Of a DNA stretch of 64,000 bases, positions 49,737 to 59,966 are shown piece after piece. Below the pieces are notes generated by a model. It saw only the letters and a list, made by a program, of their open reading frames with translations. It made no database searches and was not told where the DNA came from. Position 1 is the first letter of the stretch. The number at the start of each line of letters is the position of its first letter. A program made the translations under genes and the position numbers. The stretch comes from Endozoicomonas sp965198415 (GTDB lineage Bacteria > Pseudomonadota > Gammaproteobacteria > Pseudomonadales > Endozoicomonadaceae), in the NCBI GenBank assembly GCA_965198415.1, contig CBDAPN010000017.1, positions 1 through 64,000 of the forward strand. Reading direction: 5' to 3'.

Positions 49737-51044
49737 TTATTTTTGTGTGCGCTCAAAGCGGCTTAGTTGCTCGTCGCCACGGCGAACGGCATTGTTCAGT
49801 GCTGCTTGAGCCGTGACTTTGCCTGCCCATACGGCTTCTAGTTCTTCGTTGATAATGTCGCGGGTTTGCAGGAAATTGCCAAAGCGAATGCCTTTTGAAT
49901 TTGCCGTTGGCTTAGTAGACGTCATCTGTAAAACAGCGGTGTCAGTGCCCGGATTTTTCGCATAAAAGCCCTGCTCTTTGGTTAGCTCATAAGCTGCTTT
50001 GGTGATTGGCAGGTAACCAGAAAACTGATGCCAATCCGCTTGAACTTCTGCAGTTGAAAGGTAAGAAAAGAATTTCGCCACGCCTTTGTATTCTTCGCTC
50101 GAATGGCCCCGCAGAACCCACAGTGACGCACCGCCGATAATAGTATTTTGTGGTTTATTAACCAGCGTAGAGTCGTATGGTAATTGCGCTACGCCGACAT
50201 CCACACCCTTCATGTTCTCCTGAATACCAGCAAGACCTGATGAAGAACCCATAGTCATCGCACATTCTTGGGTATAGAACAGCGGCATGCCGTCCGACTT
50301 ACGACCACCGTATTTGAAGATACCTTCTTTTGCCCATTGGCTCATTTGCTCAATATGATGAACAAACGCAGAATTATTGAACATAAACTCCGCATCCAGC
50401 CCACCGAAACCGTTGTTTCTGGTTGCTAAGGGTACATTGTTACGGGCACCAAAATTTTCGATTTGCGTCCAAGATTGCCAGGTCGTGCTAAAGCCACACT
50501 GTGCGCCAGAAGCCAGCAGCTTACGAGAGACTTTTTCCATCTCTTGCCATGTCTTGGGTGGGTTCTTAACGCCTGCTTTTGCGAACATCTCCTTGTTGTA
50601 GTAAAGCACTGGCGTCGAGCTGTTAAAGGGTAGCGAAAGCATTTTGCCTTCTTTGGTAGTGTAATAACTGGTTACTGCTGCAAGGTAATCATTTGGATTG
50701 AACGGCTCCTTGGTGTCTGCCATTAACTGATAAACGGGATAAATTGCTTTTTTTGCGCCCATCATGGTAGCTGTGCCGACTTCAAACACTTGCACAATGG
50801 CAGGCTGCTCTTTCGCACGGAAGGCTGCAATCGCACTGGTCATGGTTTCTGAGTAGCTGCCCTTATAAACTGGCTTAATCTCGTATTCTGACTGGCTGGC
50901 GTTAAAATCTGCGGTAATCTCGTTCAGCTTTTTACCGAGCGCACCGCCCATGGCGTGCCACCACTCAATCTCTGTTTTTGCTTGTGCCTGTGTGCTGAGC
51001 AAGACGGCAGCAACGGCAAGTTTAGCGAGATATTTAATAGCCAT
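49737..51044 (-). CDS. ugpB: sn-glycerol-3-phosphate-binding periplasmic protein UgpB
   Basis: 435 residues with a signal peptide (KYLAKLAVAAVLLSTQAQA). Extracellular solute-binding family 1: IEWWHAMGGALGKKLNEI, PAIVQVFEVGTATMMGAKKA, SLPFNSSTPVLYYNKEMF, CGFSTTWQSWTQIENFGARN, AMTMGSSSGLAGI. The Trp/Ser-rich ligand-site blocks match UgpB. First gene of the operon. A Pho-box-like sequence lies upstream. Confidence 0.95.
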   Translation of the reverse strand: MAIKYLAKLAVAAVLLSTQAQAKTEIEWWHAMGGALGKKLNEITADFNASQSEYEIKPVYKGSYSETMTSAIAAFRAKEQPAIVQVFEVGTATMMGAKKAIYPVYQLMADTKEPFNPNDYLAAVTSYYTTKEGKMLSLPFNSSTPVLYYNKEMFAKAGVKNPPKTWQEMEKVSRKLLASGAQCGFSTTWQSWTQIENFGARNNVPLATRNNGFGGLDAEFMFNNSAFVHHIEQMSQWAKEGIFKYGGRKSDGMPLFYTQECAMTMGSSSGLAGIQENMKGVDVGVAQLPYDSTLVNKPQNTIIGGASLWVLRGHSSEEYKGVAKFFSYLSTAEVQADWHQFSGYLPITKAAYELTKEQGFYAKNPGTDTAVLQMTSTKPTANSKGIRFGNFLQTRDIINEELEAVWAGKVTAQAALNNAVRRGDEQLSRFERTQK

Positions 51045-51151
51045 AATGGTTCCTTTTCATGGGATGGTTTGAACAGGGTTGCCCCTTTGCGAATGTTTAT
51101 TTTTATAATTAGTCCGCGCCAAAAAATTCAAGTGAACACTAAATGAGCCAA

Positions 51152-51169
51152 ATGACATTCTTGTTACAG
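51152..51169 (-). promoter_or_regulatory. Possible Pho box upstream of ugpB
   Basis: On the minus strand it reads CTGTAAC-AAGA-ATGTCAT: two 7-mers in the PhoB spacing (7-4-7) compared with the consensus CTGTCAT repeat. It lies about 108 bases before the ugpB start. In E. coli ugp is in the Pho regulon. The match is imperfect. Confidence 0.4.
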
Positions 51170-51307
51170 AAAAATTAACTTATTTGAACACTGTTTTGGC
51201 TTCTATCTCAAGCTATGCGTGTGTAGAAAGTCAGCCACTACTTCAGTTGTGGTTAAGTTGTTTATACGACGATGAACTAATAGAATGCCACAAAACATTC
51301 ATTATGC

Positions 51308-52250
51308 TGGACCGATTTGAAGCTCTTGCTTGAAGGTATTGACATCAGTTCTGTCTAGAAATTTAAACGTTATGACCATGAGCTGCACAATGCTGAAAAG
51401 CAGCGATAGTCATACCCCATCAATTATTCTGAAGTCGCCAATCCCGTTGAAGCGCAACTGAAAATACAACAGTTGCAGTCAGTGTTGGATACAGCGCTTC
51501 AGAAACTCGCATAAAACCACCCGAACACTGGTTCTGGCCGGTGTATGGCGAACTGAAGGAGTAGTCTTTACCCTGTCGCTAACCCTCTCTACACGACACA
51601 TCAAGCCATTACTGAAAGACTTCAAAGGCGTATTGCTCACCGATGGCTACGGTGTTTATGACAGTTATTGCAAAAAACACCCTAAAATCACCCAAGCCCA
51701 GTGTTGGGTGCATACAGGTAGGTACTTTGACAGGGCGAAAGACGATGAACCTGAAGTCGTCGCTCATGCACTCGCCCTGATCGGCTAACTGTATCGTGTA
51801 GAAAAACGTATTCGTGATACCGGCACTATCGGAGACGAGAAGTAGTGCATTCGTCTGGAAGAGTCATTACCTCTTGTGGATGAATTTTTTGACTGGTGCC
51901 ATAAGGAACGACAGAGACCGGAACTGACTAAAACGAACCCATTGAGCAAAGCGCTGGCGTATGACGAGAACTATCAAACGTCACTGAGAGTATTTCTGGA
52001 TGACCCGGATGTTCAGATGGATACCAACCATCTTGAGCGATTACTCTGGTGCACCCCGATGGAAAGAAAAAACTACCTGGTCAGCTGTCGCCTGCAAGAT
52101 ATTGATCCCTACAATTACCTGGTTGACGTCCTTCAAAGAGTCAGCCTCCACCCCGCCCGACAAATCAATGAGCTGATTCCCCGGAATTGGAAAGAGCACT
52201 TTGCGAAATTTCGATTTTCTACGGAAATATTTCAGCCTCTTTTACAACAA
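51308..52250 (+). pseudogene. Decayed IS66-family element (TnpB tail and TnpC)
   Basis: Readable pieces on the plus strand with several stops between: LKLLLEGIDISSV (end of TnpB), NPVEAQLKIQQLQSVLDTAL, FWPVYGELKE, RHIKPLLKDFKGVLLTDGYG with VYDSYCKKHPKITQAQCWVH (catalytic-core style DDE region), and an open C-terminal stretch from 51876 (RLLWCTPMERKNYLVSC, PYNYLVDVLQRVSLHPARQI, LIPRNWKEHF). The C-terminal piece lacks the usual NNxAERxLRP-to-IYSLI link, so a deletion has joined parts. It flanks ugp on the side opposite to the other IS66 remnant. Confidence 0.8.
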
Positions 52251-52327
52251 AAAAAGCCCCAATCATTCAATAATGAAAAGGGCTTTAATATTCAGGCAAA
52301 TAATCTCGATTGTGGTGATCTGCAAAT

Positions 52328-52977
52328 CACGACTGGGGTTTGAGATAAGGACCGTTAGGGAGCTTTGTCGGATCCAGATACAACACCTGATAGTTGGCCT
52401 GTTGCGTCAATGGCATGTAATTGGGTGCTGCCCGGGTAATCGCAGCAGACACTGCCATCACCACCAAATCAGCCAGCGGGTTGCCAGAAGAATTGTTAAC
52501 CTGAGGGCTATACTGCATGGTTTTATTGGCAGTCCACAGTTCTTCTCCGGTTTTGCCACTGACGATTCGATAGGTAAAGCTGACGGTCACCGTGGTGCTC
52601 AAGACAATATACTGGGCATCCCACTGGTTAATGGTCACATATAGGATCGAGTCGGCACCAAACATCGTGCCCAACTGAATCGGGTTAGCAGCGTGAACCA
52701 GATCAGCGTCGTACAGTCCCTCCCCTTCCAGTACCGTCTTTACTGTGTTGACCGGAAAAACATAATAGCCTTTCTCCGCCAATGGTACGGAAATAGTCGA
52801 CAGGAAGTAATTTGGAGCATCAACATCAACAGATTCATTGACCACAGGTACCACAAGTATTGAGTTTGGGTCCGCTTGTTGAAAAGCGCTGAAGTCAACC
52901 TTGGGAGCCTGGGCAGCGCAACCGGTGAGCAGACTGATCCCCAGGGCAACCAACCATTTTTTTGCACTGGTAATCAT
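52328..52977 (-). CDS. GNA1162-family lipoprotein (DUF799)
   Basis: 216 residues. Lipobox LLTGC at about residues 16-20. Family features: SILVVPVVNESVDVDAPNYFLSTISVPLAEKGYYVFPV, GADSILYVTINQWDAQYIVL and TVTVSFTYRIVSGKTGEELW. Members sit in an operon with a DUF4810 lipoprotein and a CsgG-like protein, as part of a presumed cell-envelope complex. Here the two lipoproteins are present, one base apart, but the upstream partner is cut off by an insertion element. Confidence 0.9.
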
Positions 52978-52978
52978 C

Positions 52979-53350
52979 TTAACTTTCCTTCTGGTTATCA
53001 GCAGGCTTGCGTGTCAGGTTGTTGATCATGGTATCCATCAGGTGCCGACTTTCCGGCCAGAGATCCCGTTCTTTGGTGTAGTAAATAACCGCCTCATCCT
53101 TTTTGCCCTGATGTAACATCAGGGTTCCATACTCAGCATACATGCCAGGTGCTACACGACCATTGGCATCCTCTATGGCTGCAAGTAACTGCTCAGACAA
53201 AGCCGCCAGCTCTGCAGGGTCTTTGTAATAGCCATAAAGCCCGGATTCGTAGTCACCCCAGTGATACAAGCCCTGAGTGGTCTGGCATCCCGCCATTAAC
53301 AATGAACCGGTGGCAACCGCCACTGTCATCAATTTTTTTGCGCTCAACAT
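52979..53350 (-). CDS. DUF4810 lipoprotein
   Basis: 123 residues. Lipobox LLMAGC at about 17-22. Family marks: GLYHWGDYESGLYGYYKDP, APGMYAEYGTLMLHQGKKDEAVIYYTKERDLWPESRHLM. Probably outer-membrane anchored. The start overlaps the end of the upstream fragment by one base and its stop is one base before the DUF799 gene. Confidence 0.9.
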   Translation of the reverse strand: MLSAKKLMTVAVATGSLLMAGCQTTQGLYHWGDYESGLYGYYKDPAELAALSEQLLAAIEDANGRVAPGMYAEYGTLMLHQGKKDEAVIYYTKERDLWPESRHLMDTMINNLTRKPADNQKES

Positions 53351-53564
53351 TAATAATCACCGATGGTAAACGTTTTGCTGACACCCTCAGCCACGAAGAA
53401 CTTCTGACTTAAAACTGTCTCGCCAGCCCGTTTTATTTGCAGCCTATGGGTGCCCGACTCAATACGGAGACCGGTTTTTCCCGCAGAGAATTGCGTTGCG
53501 GCTCCTATTTCGATGCCATCAAGTATCACCACATCTCCAGGTTTGGCAGCAGCAAACATAATTA
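53350..53564 (-). pseudogene. 3' fragment of a protein with PEGA-like C-terminus, cut by IS982-type element
   Basis: About 70 residues: KPGDVVILDGIEIGAATQFS, LRIESGTHRLQIKRAGETVLSQKFFVAEGVSKTFTIG, resembling a PEGA-type beta module. The frame stays open up to the inverted repeat of the insertion element at 53565, so the 5' part has been lost and does not reappear on the other side of the element. In related loci the first gene encodes a CsgG-like lipoprotein; whether this piece belongs to it cannot be told. Confidence 0.55.
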
Positions 53565-54548
53565 ACGTGAGTTCGACGTTCAGAAAGCCATAGGGACACC
53601 CTCTGTCAGTGCCGAAACATTTATATGAGGCTTTCTTGGTTGCATTGTATAAGCGATGAGGCCAGCAATCAGATTTACAGCAAAATTGAATGGTGAGCGG
53701 TGTCGAGTGTGTTCTATCTGCGAAATATTTTTCAACTGATCATTAACACTCTCGATCACGGCTCGCTTTCTCAACATGGCTTTATCAAAGGCCTTCAGCT
53801 CTCTCGGCTTCATGTTTTTTCGAACTTTCGTCACTAAATTCAGGCCTTTCTCTTTCAGCCAGCTAAATTCTCTGAGATATACCCTTTATCTCCATAAATC
53901 CAACCCGTTAAATCCTCTACAAGGTCAGGTACAGGCTTGCGATCATCGGTATTCGCGGTTGAGAGACAGAAGGGCAGGGTTTCCCCACAATGGTTGATAA
54001 TCAAGTGAAGTTTGAATCCATACTTCCAGCCAGTAGATGTCTTTCCACGTTTAGCTTCTTCTCTGAACACCTTGTGGTTATTGATTCGATGATTATCACA
54101 AACGACGATAGGCGTAGAATCAATGAACGACAAACCTGTGGGCTTTCCCATGCACTGTGTTTTGAGATAAACAGTCAATGGAATCAATGTCGTCTTCATC
54201 AGCTCAACAAAACGGTTATAAGAAACCAGATTGGGAAAACTGTCTGATTTATGCCGGACAATGTGGCTCAGGTAATAGTGCTTGAAATCCCGGAAGGCGC
54301 TCTGATGGAAGCAGATAATGATGGTCATTATCTCACTGAGCGTCAGTTTTGATATAACCGGTGATTTTTTGTCATTGCAGATAAGCTGCTTATGCCATTG
54401 TGGTTCAAAAATTAAACAGAAATCATCGACATCACAGAATACACTGGTCACAGACATGGAGCCTCCGGTTAGCTGTCTGTGGTTTTGGTACCCGAAAGAT
54501 AGCTAAGTTGTCTGGAGGCTCCTTGTCTTTTTTACGTCGAACTCACGT
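53565..54548 (-). mobile_element. IS982-family insertion sequence
   Basis: 984 bases bounded by perfect 15-base inverted repeats: ACGTGAGTTCGACGT at 53565-53579 and its complement at 54534-54548. It holds one transposase gene on the minus strand, broken by a frameshift. No target duplication is seen: the left flank reads ...acataatta and the right flank ttgttagct... . So either recombination took place between copies or flanking DNA was deleted. Confidence 0.85.
53580..54457 (-). pseudogene. IS982-family transposase, frameshifted
   Basis: Frame 1 (54457 to 53855): MSVTSVFCDVDDFCLIFEPQ, PVISKLTLSEIMTIIICFHQ, SFIDSTPIVVCDNHRINNHK, the second catalytic Asp near STANTDDRKPVPDLV and GWIYGDKGYISENLAG. 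Frame 2 (to 53580) continues WLKEKGLNLVTKVRKNMKPR and RAVIESVNDQLKNISQIEHTRHRSP, which carries the catalytic Glu. One base is missing near 53865. As read, no full transposase is made. Confidence 0.88.
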
Positions 54549-55104
54549 TTGTTAGCTCAGCCACGGACGCCTCTATCGGAGTACTGTGGAAGTACATGAT
54601 GGGGGACTGCGAGCCTGGATTTGAGTTCTCAGGAGTGGCTGTTCTAGCCATGCAGAACTGTGGCTATAGCTGCCTGAACCGAGGAACTGGTTTGGGAAAG
54701 GAAAAAAGGTCAATATCAAATCTCGGGTTTCTAACGAAAGAGTCCACGCTCTTTCTGAGGTTGTTGATAATACTCAGCTAAGATCTACCCCAAAGAAAAA
54801 ATGCCGGCCATACACTCGTAAGAAAACCGTCAAAAATGCATGGGACAAGGCAGAAAATGGATCAAAAGAAAACTCAAAAAAATGTCCTGACTGCGGCAAT
54901 GATGTGGTGGGGAATCCGCATAACAAAGAACTTAGAAACACACCCGATGGCTGGGAGCTTGAACATGTTGAAAAGTGGGAAAAAATAAGAAGAGGATTAG
55001 ACAAAAAAGGTGCTAAACCATCTGAATATAATGATGCATATAATGACTTGAATAATACTATTTTAAGATGCAGGTCATGTAACAGAAGTGATAATCAGTT
55101 ATAA
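54549..55104 (+). pseudogene. Rhs tip, unit 0: truncated Rhs end plus HNH-type nuclease toxin
   Basis: The 5' end is cut by the IS982 element. The Rhs hinge reads ATDASIGVLWKYMMGDCEPG, FEFSGVAVLAMQNCGYSCLN. One C is missing at about 54677 compared with the sister units (ctgaaccgagg against ctgaacccgagg), shifting frame. Downstream, the toxin reads on from about 54709: CRPYTRKKTVKNAWDKAENG, then KKCPDCGNDVVGNPHNK, WELEHVEKWEKI and TILRCRSCNRS. Two CxxC pairs and the central His-Val-Glu point to a treble-clef HNH-type nuclease. The following gene encodes a SUFU-type immunity protein. Confidence 0.75.
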
Positions 55105-55163
55105 GTAAAGATTTCATGTATGTATGATGCTTAAACCCTGTATTCAACAGATCTTAGAGGTGA

Positions 55164-55724
55164 ATGGTGTTGCAAAGAGATGCCTTAAGAGCTCACTTCG
55201 ATCAATTTTTAAGAAGTGAGCCGGATGAATTATTTAGAGAAAATACCTCAGAAATTACTGTTGCAAAGTTTTTAAACAGCCCTGAAGATGGGTTGGTCAC
55301 TTATGTAAGTATAGGGCTAAGTGGTCATTTATTAGGGCAAGATAGTGGAAGGAAAATAAGGCAAGAATTACTTATTACTTCAGATATAAATTATGAGGGA
55401 ATCGGGCAGGAGGATGTGATTTTTTCGTTGTGTAAGTTGATTTTGGAGGAGCACCGTGCAATTAAAGAGGGACAAGTGCTTGGTCCTTATAGTAAGTTAT
55501 TCTCACAACAACACTCAATACAGCTGAGTTCATTATTATGCAGTCATCCTGCCTATTTTGACGAGGAGTTTTGCTTCTTTGAGGCAGGAGATATCACTGT
55601 TATTGTTGAGCTACTCCCTTTGCTTATTCATGAGGCTAGCTTTGTGAGAGCAAATGGTGAAGATGTTTTTTTTGAAATGATAGATGAAGGTGATGTAGAT
55701 ATATTGGATTATGTAAGAAAATGA
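55164..55724 (+). CDS. SUFU-domain immunity protein (candidate)
   Basis: 186 residues, AT-rich. SUFU-family pattern: GLVTYVSIGLSGHLLGQDSG, RKIRQELLITSDINYEG, LCSHPAYFDEEFCFFEAGD and VIVELLPLLIHEASFV. SUFU-domain proteins are known immunity partners in polymorphic toxin loci. It follows the HNH toxin by 59 bases. The start has AGAGGTGA right upstream of ATG 55164. The palindromic element begins 7 bases after the stop. Confidence 0.8.
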   Translation: MVLQRDALRAHFDQFLRSEPDELFRENTSEITVAKFLNSPEDGLVTYVSIGLSGHLLGQDSGRKIRQELLITSDINYEGIGQEDVIFSLCKLILEEHRAIKEGQVLGPYSKLFSQQHSIQLSSLLCSHPAYFDEEFCFFEAGDITVIVELLPLLIHEASFVRANGEDVFFEMIDEGDVDILDYVRK

Positions 55725-55730
55725 TACCTC

Positions 55731-55753
55731 GTTCCCACGGTTTCCGTGGGAAC
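55731..55753. repeat. Palindromic repeat, copy 1
   Basis: GTTCCCACGG-ttt-CCGTGGGAAC, perfect 10-bp stem, followed by gcataccttattcctaagctaacatcg. Copies lie after every immunity gene in the array. Confidence 0.85.
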
Positions 55754-55797
55754 GCATACCTTATTCCTAAGCTAACATCGATCCAATCAAAACCCGA

Positions 55798-57551
55798 AAA
55801 ACATCCGCTACGAATACCGGGTAGACAAGGCCAACCGGCTCACTGTCGTACTGACCCCCGGCTAGGGGCGCATCAGCTACAACCGTTACCAGTGGCAGAT
55901 GCCGGTACATATCAGCTACCCCGGCGGCACCATCATGACTCAGACCGTAGATGGCCTGATGCGCCTGGCCGGCCGCTCGGTGAACGACCCGGCGGGCAAC
56001 CCGGTCAGTGCCGAACAATGGTTTTACGACGGTGAAAACAACCTGCTGAAAATGATCAGCCGCGAAGAGCAAGCCAGCTATCAGTACAACACCTTCTACC
56101 AGCTGACCGGTGCCGTCTATGACAAACAGTCCGGTGAATTTATCCCCGACGCCCGCAGTGATGAAAGCTACCAGTACGATGGCGTGGGCAACCGAACCAA
56201 AGCAACCGTAAACCAGACAGAAGCAACGTCGTACTACAACGCCTTCAACCAGCTGATCCAACAGGGAAACACCCACTTCGAATACGACACTAACGGCAAC
56301 CTGATCAAACGGGGCAAACGCAACGCCGATAACGACATCGCTATCGACCCCACCGGCATACAACCTTACTTGCAATACCTCTACGACAGCCGTGAACGCC
56401 TGATCGAAGTCAGAAAAGACGGCAACACCATCGCCCGCTACGGCTACAACCCCATGGGCGAACGGACAAAAAAAGAACTGCCCGAAACCGGCACCACCAT
56501 CCACTACCTCTACAACGAACAGGGGTTGATCGGTGAATACAACGACAGTGGCCAACTGATCCAAGAATACGGCTGCAAACCCCAAAGCCTTTGGTCCACC
56601 GATCCACTGTTCACCCGAACCGTCGACAGCGCATCTGGCAAATCGAAGGTCCACTACTACCTCAACGACCAGCGCGGGCAACCCCAACGGGCGTTTACCC
56701 GCAACGGCGCCATCACCTAGCAGGCCAGAAGCGACAGCTACGGTCAGGCCACAATAAACGACAAAAGCACCCTTACCAGCAACCTGCGCCTGCCGGGCCA
56801 GTACTACGACAGCGAAACCGGCCTGTATGGTGGATTGAATGCTTATGCCTATGGATTAAGTAACCCGCTGACGTATATCGATAACAACGGTCAGTTGGCA
56901 AACTTTACGTTACAGGCCGTGTGGTGGGAATTGAGGCAGGCCGGAGCGGCTTATATTCGTTGCTTTGGTCAGTGTCTTGTTAGCTCAGCCACGGAAGCCT
57001 CTATCGGAGTACTGTGGCAGTACATGATGGGGGATTGCGAGCCGGGATTTGAGTTCTCGGGGATGGCTGTTCTAGCCATGCAGAGCTGTGGTTATAGCTG
57101 CCTGAACCCGATGAGCTGGGGTGGGAAGAGAGCGAAGGCCAGCAAGAAGTCTAAGGCTTATGAGAGTCGTGCGCATGGAGAAGAGGTTGACAGGCCACAA
57201 GGTGAATCGGCTGATGTTACAAAGATTGCAGACAACATCCCGCTAATTAATGGCAGGAAACCAATTAATAGTAAGTATGCGGGTCAAACGCACCCTTCTG
57301 GCGTTACATTTAATGATAAAGGTTTCCCTGATTTTTCCCCGTACGCTAAAGCGCAGGTTGACATTAAAGGTCTGACAGGCAACTATGCGAAAGACTCAGC
57401 AATGACAAATAAGGCTGTTGGCTTGAAGAGCACTCCAGATGGGTTCGTTTGGCATCATGTTGAAAACGTTAAAACGATGCAATTGATACCTAAAGAAATA
57501 CACAATGCAGCTCGTCACACTGGTGGTACAGCTACATTGCGTAATCAATAG
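55798..57551 (+). pseudogene. Rhs fragment, unit 1, ending in a WHH-type nuclease toxin
   Basis: One frame runs from about 55798 with two stops: TAG at 55863 (Gln in unit 2) and TAG at 56718 (Trp in units 2, 4 and 5). YD-type repeats are clear: YQYDGVGNRTKATVNQTEAT, YNAFNQLIQQGNTHFEYDTN. An in-frame deletion removes HYNWFRYYDPSLGRYLKNDP, leaving SETGLYGGLNAYAYGLSNP, so the shell-border DPxG motif is lost. After 56721 the frame is open: the hinge MMGDCEPGFEFSG, then the toxin GHTHPSGVTF-like AGQTHPSGVTFNDKGFPDF and FVWHHVENVKTMQLIPKEIH. The WHH signature marks an HNH/Endo VII DNase. Confidence 0.85.
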
Positions 57552-57568
57552 AGTTTGGAGATAGCTTA

Positions 57569-58042
57569 GTGGCTATAAAATTTTCAAAGCCTATTTCTAT
57601 TGGGCAAAAAGAGATCGACCTTTTTGCTCAGGAAATAGGCTGTAGTTTGCCGAAAGACGTGCAGGAATATTTTCTTGAATGTAATGGTGCCAAACCTGAG
57701 GCAAATATTTTTGACGTAAGTGATAACAATGAGTCAGGTATTAATGAGTTAATTCCATTATCAAGTATTGTTGAAGAGCGTAAACTTCTTGATCATGTAG
57801 GCGAATACATTTATCCAATAGCATTGGCTGAAGGCGGCAATTACTTGGTTGTAGACTTTTCAAAAGATTCTTCAGTTTATTTCTGGGATCACGAAGAGCC
57901 TGAAAATCTCATAGTGTTAGCGACAGATATTTACGAGTTTATATCTAAGCTAAAGCAATTTGACCCTTATAGTGTTGAGCTAGAAGAGGGGCAAGTAGAA
58001 TCAGTGTGGATTGACCCTGATTTTTTGAAAAGCCTTAAATAA
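57569..58042 (+). CDS. SMI1/KNR4 (SUKH)-family immunity protein
   Basis: 157 residues from GTG 57569. SUKH pattern: IGQKEIDLFAQEIGCSLPKD, VQEYFLECNGAKPEANIF, LAEGGNYLVVDFSKDSSVYF and FWDHEEPENLIVLATDIYEF. SUKH proteins commonly neutralise WHH-type nucleases, which agrees with the toxin upstream (17-base gap). Confidence 0.9.
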   Translation: MAIKFSKPISIGQKEIDLFAQEIGCSLPKDVQEYFLECNGAKPEANIFDVSDNNESGINELIPLSSIVEERKLLDHVGEYIYPIALAEGGNYLVVDFSKDSSVYFWDHEEPENLIVLATDIYEFISKLKQFDPYSVELEEGQVESVWIDPDFLKSLK

Positions 58043-58128
58043 CTTCGTTCCCACGGTTTGAGGCTATCGCGAAACTAAGTAGGTCGGTAAACCCAAGGGG
58101 GTTGCCGACATAAAATCCACCTTACCTT

Positions 58129-58151
58129 GTTCCCAGAGTTTCCGTGGGAAT
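58129..58151. repeat. Palindromic repeat, copy 2 (with a partial copy at 58047-58056)
   Basis: Half-palindrome GTTCCCACGG at 58047, five bases after the SUKH stop, then 72 bases of unrelated sequence and an imperfect copy gttcccagagtttccgtgggaat at 58129. Followed by acatacctgatccccaaact. Looks like a copy split by a small insertion or two nested copies. Confidence 0.7.
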
Positions 58152-58187
58152 ACATACCTGATCCCCAAACTAACACCGTACGGCTAC

Positions 58188-59955
58188 CCCGGAAAACATC
58201 CGCTACGAATACCGCGTAAACAAGGCCAATCGGCTCACTGCCGTACTGATCCCCGGCCAGGGGCGCATCAGCTACAACCGTTACCAGTGGCAGATGCCGG
58301 TACATATCAGCTACCCCAGCGGCATCATCATGACCCAGAACGTGGATGGCCTGATGCGCCTGACCGGCCGCTCGGTGAACGACCCGGCGGGCAACCCGGT
58401 CAGTGCCGAACAATGGTTTTACGACGGTGAAAGCAACCTGCTGAAAATGATCAGCCGGGAAGAGCAGGCCAACTACCAGTACAACACCCTCTACCAACTG
58501 ACCGATGCTGTCTATGAAAAACAACCCGGCGAGTTTATCCCCGAAGCCCGCACTAATGAAAGCTACCAGTACGATGGCGTGGGCAACCGAACCAAATCAT
58601 CCGTCAACCAGACGGAAGCAACGTCACACTACAACGCCTTCAACCAGCTGATCCAACAGGGAAACACCCACTTTGAATACGACACCAATGGCAACCTGAT
58701 CAAACGGGGCAAACGCAACGCCGATAACGACATCGCCATCGACCCCACCGGCACACACCCCTATTGGCAATGCCTCTACGACAGCCGTGAACGCCTGATC
58801 GAAGTCAGAAAAGACGGCACCACCATCCACTACCTCTACAACGAATAGGGATTGATCTGTGAATACAACGACAGTGGCCAACTGATCCAAGAATACGGCT
58901 GCAAACCCCAGGGCCTTTGGTCTACCGACCCACTGTTCAACCGAACCGTCGACAGCGTATCTGGCAAATCGAAAGTTCACTACTACCTCAACGACCAGCG
59001 CAGGCAACCCCAAAGGGCGTTCACCCGCAACGGCGCCATCACCTGGCAGGCCAGAAGCGACAGCTACGGCCAGACCACAATAAACGACAGAAGCATCCTT
59101 ACCAGCAACCTGCGCCTGCCGAGCCAGTATTACGACAGCGAAACCGGCCAGCACTACAACTGATTCCGCTACTACGACCCGAGCCTCGGGCGCTACCTGA
59201 AAAACGACCCGACTGGGCTGTATGGTGGGTTGAATGCTTATGCCTATCGATTAAGTAACCCGCTGACGTATATCGATAACAACGGTCAGTTGGTAAACTT
59301 CGCATTACAGGCCGTGTGGTGGGGATTAGGCCAGGCGGGAGCGGCGTATATCCGTTGCTTTGGCCAGTGCCTTGTAGCATCAGCTACAGAAGCCTCTATC
59401 GGTGTGCTCTGGCAGTACATGATGGGGGATTGCGAGCCGGGGTTTGAGTTCTCGGAGATGGCTATTCTAGCCATGCAGAACTGTGGCTATAGCTGCTTGA
59501 ACCCGAGGAACTGGGGTGGGAAGAGAGCGAAGGCCAGCACGAAGTCTAAGGCTTATGAAAATCGTGCGCATGGAGAACATAATGTCGGTTCGAACAGAGC
59601 TGCTTGTACTCACAGAGAGTTGACCAATGCCGGTGAGAAAGATTCACATCATATTATTCAAGATGCTGCGGTTAAGAACATTCCAGGCTATAACAGGAAA
59701 GACGACCCCGCTGTTCAGTTATATGGACTTTCTACTTCTAAGGGGTTTGAGCACTATATTGCTACTCAAGTTCAGTGTCAGCGTGGAGGAGGTACTTATG
59801 CAGCTGAAAGAAGGATTGGATATAAATCTCTCCGGAAAGCATGGCTGAAGAAATCTGAAGCACGTGAACATATCAGAAGAGCTGATGAGTATTTTTATAG
59901 TTTAGGAGTTACCCCAGAAACGCAAATGAGGTCGGTTGGCAATCGTAATAGGTAG
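58188..59955 (+). pseudogene. Rhs fragment, unit 2, ending in a Tox-SHH nuclease toxin
   Basis: One frame broken by TAG at 58846 (CAG in unit 1) and TGA at 59161 (TGG in units 4 and 5). Core repeats as in unit 1, but an in-frame deletion drops ARYGYNPMGERTKKELPETG. From 59164 the frame is open through FRYYDPSLGRYLKNDPTGLY, the hinge, and the toxin: EKDSHHIIQDAAVKNIPGYN, RKDDPAVQLYGLSTSKG, RRADEYFYSLGVTPETQMRS. The SHH signature and this pattern match the Tox-SHH family of HNH/Endo VII toxins, commonly found in Rhs and related polymorphic toxins. Confidence 0.87.
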
Positions 59956-59966
59956 AAGGTACAAGC

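Noticed and set aside
55767..56687. A 306-codon minus-strand frame rich in Val/Gly/Phe opposite Rhs unit 1, with like frames opposite units 2 and 5
   Set aside because: Shadow of the GC-rich Rhs core; it repeats with each copy and shows no domain.
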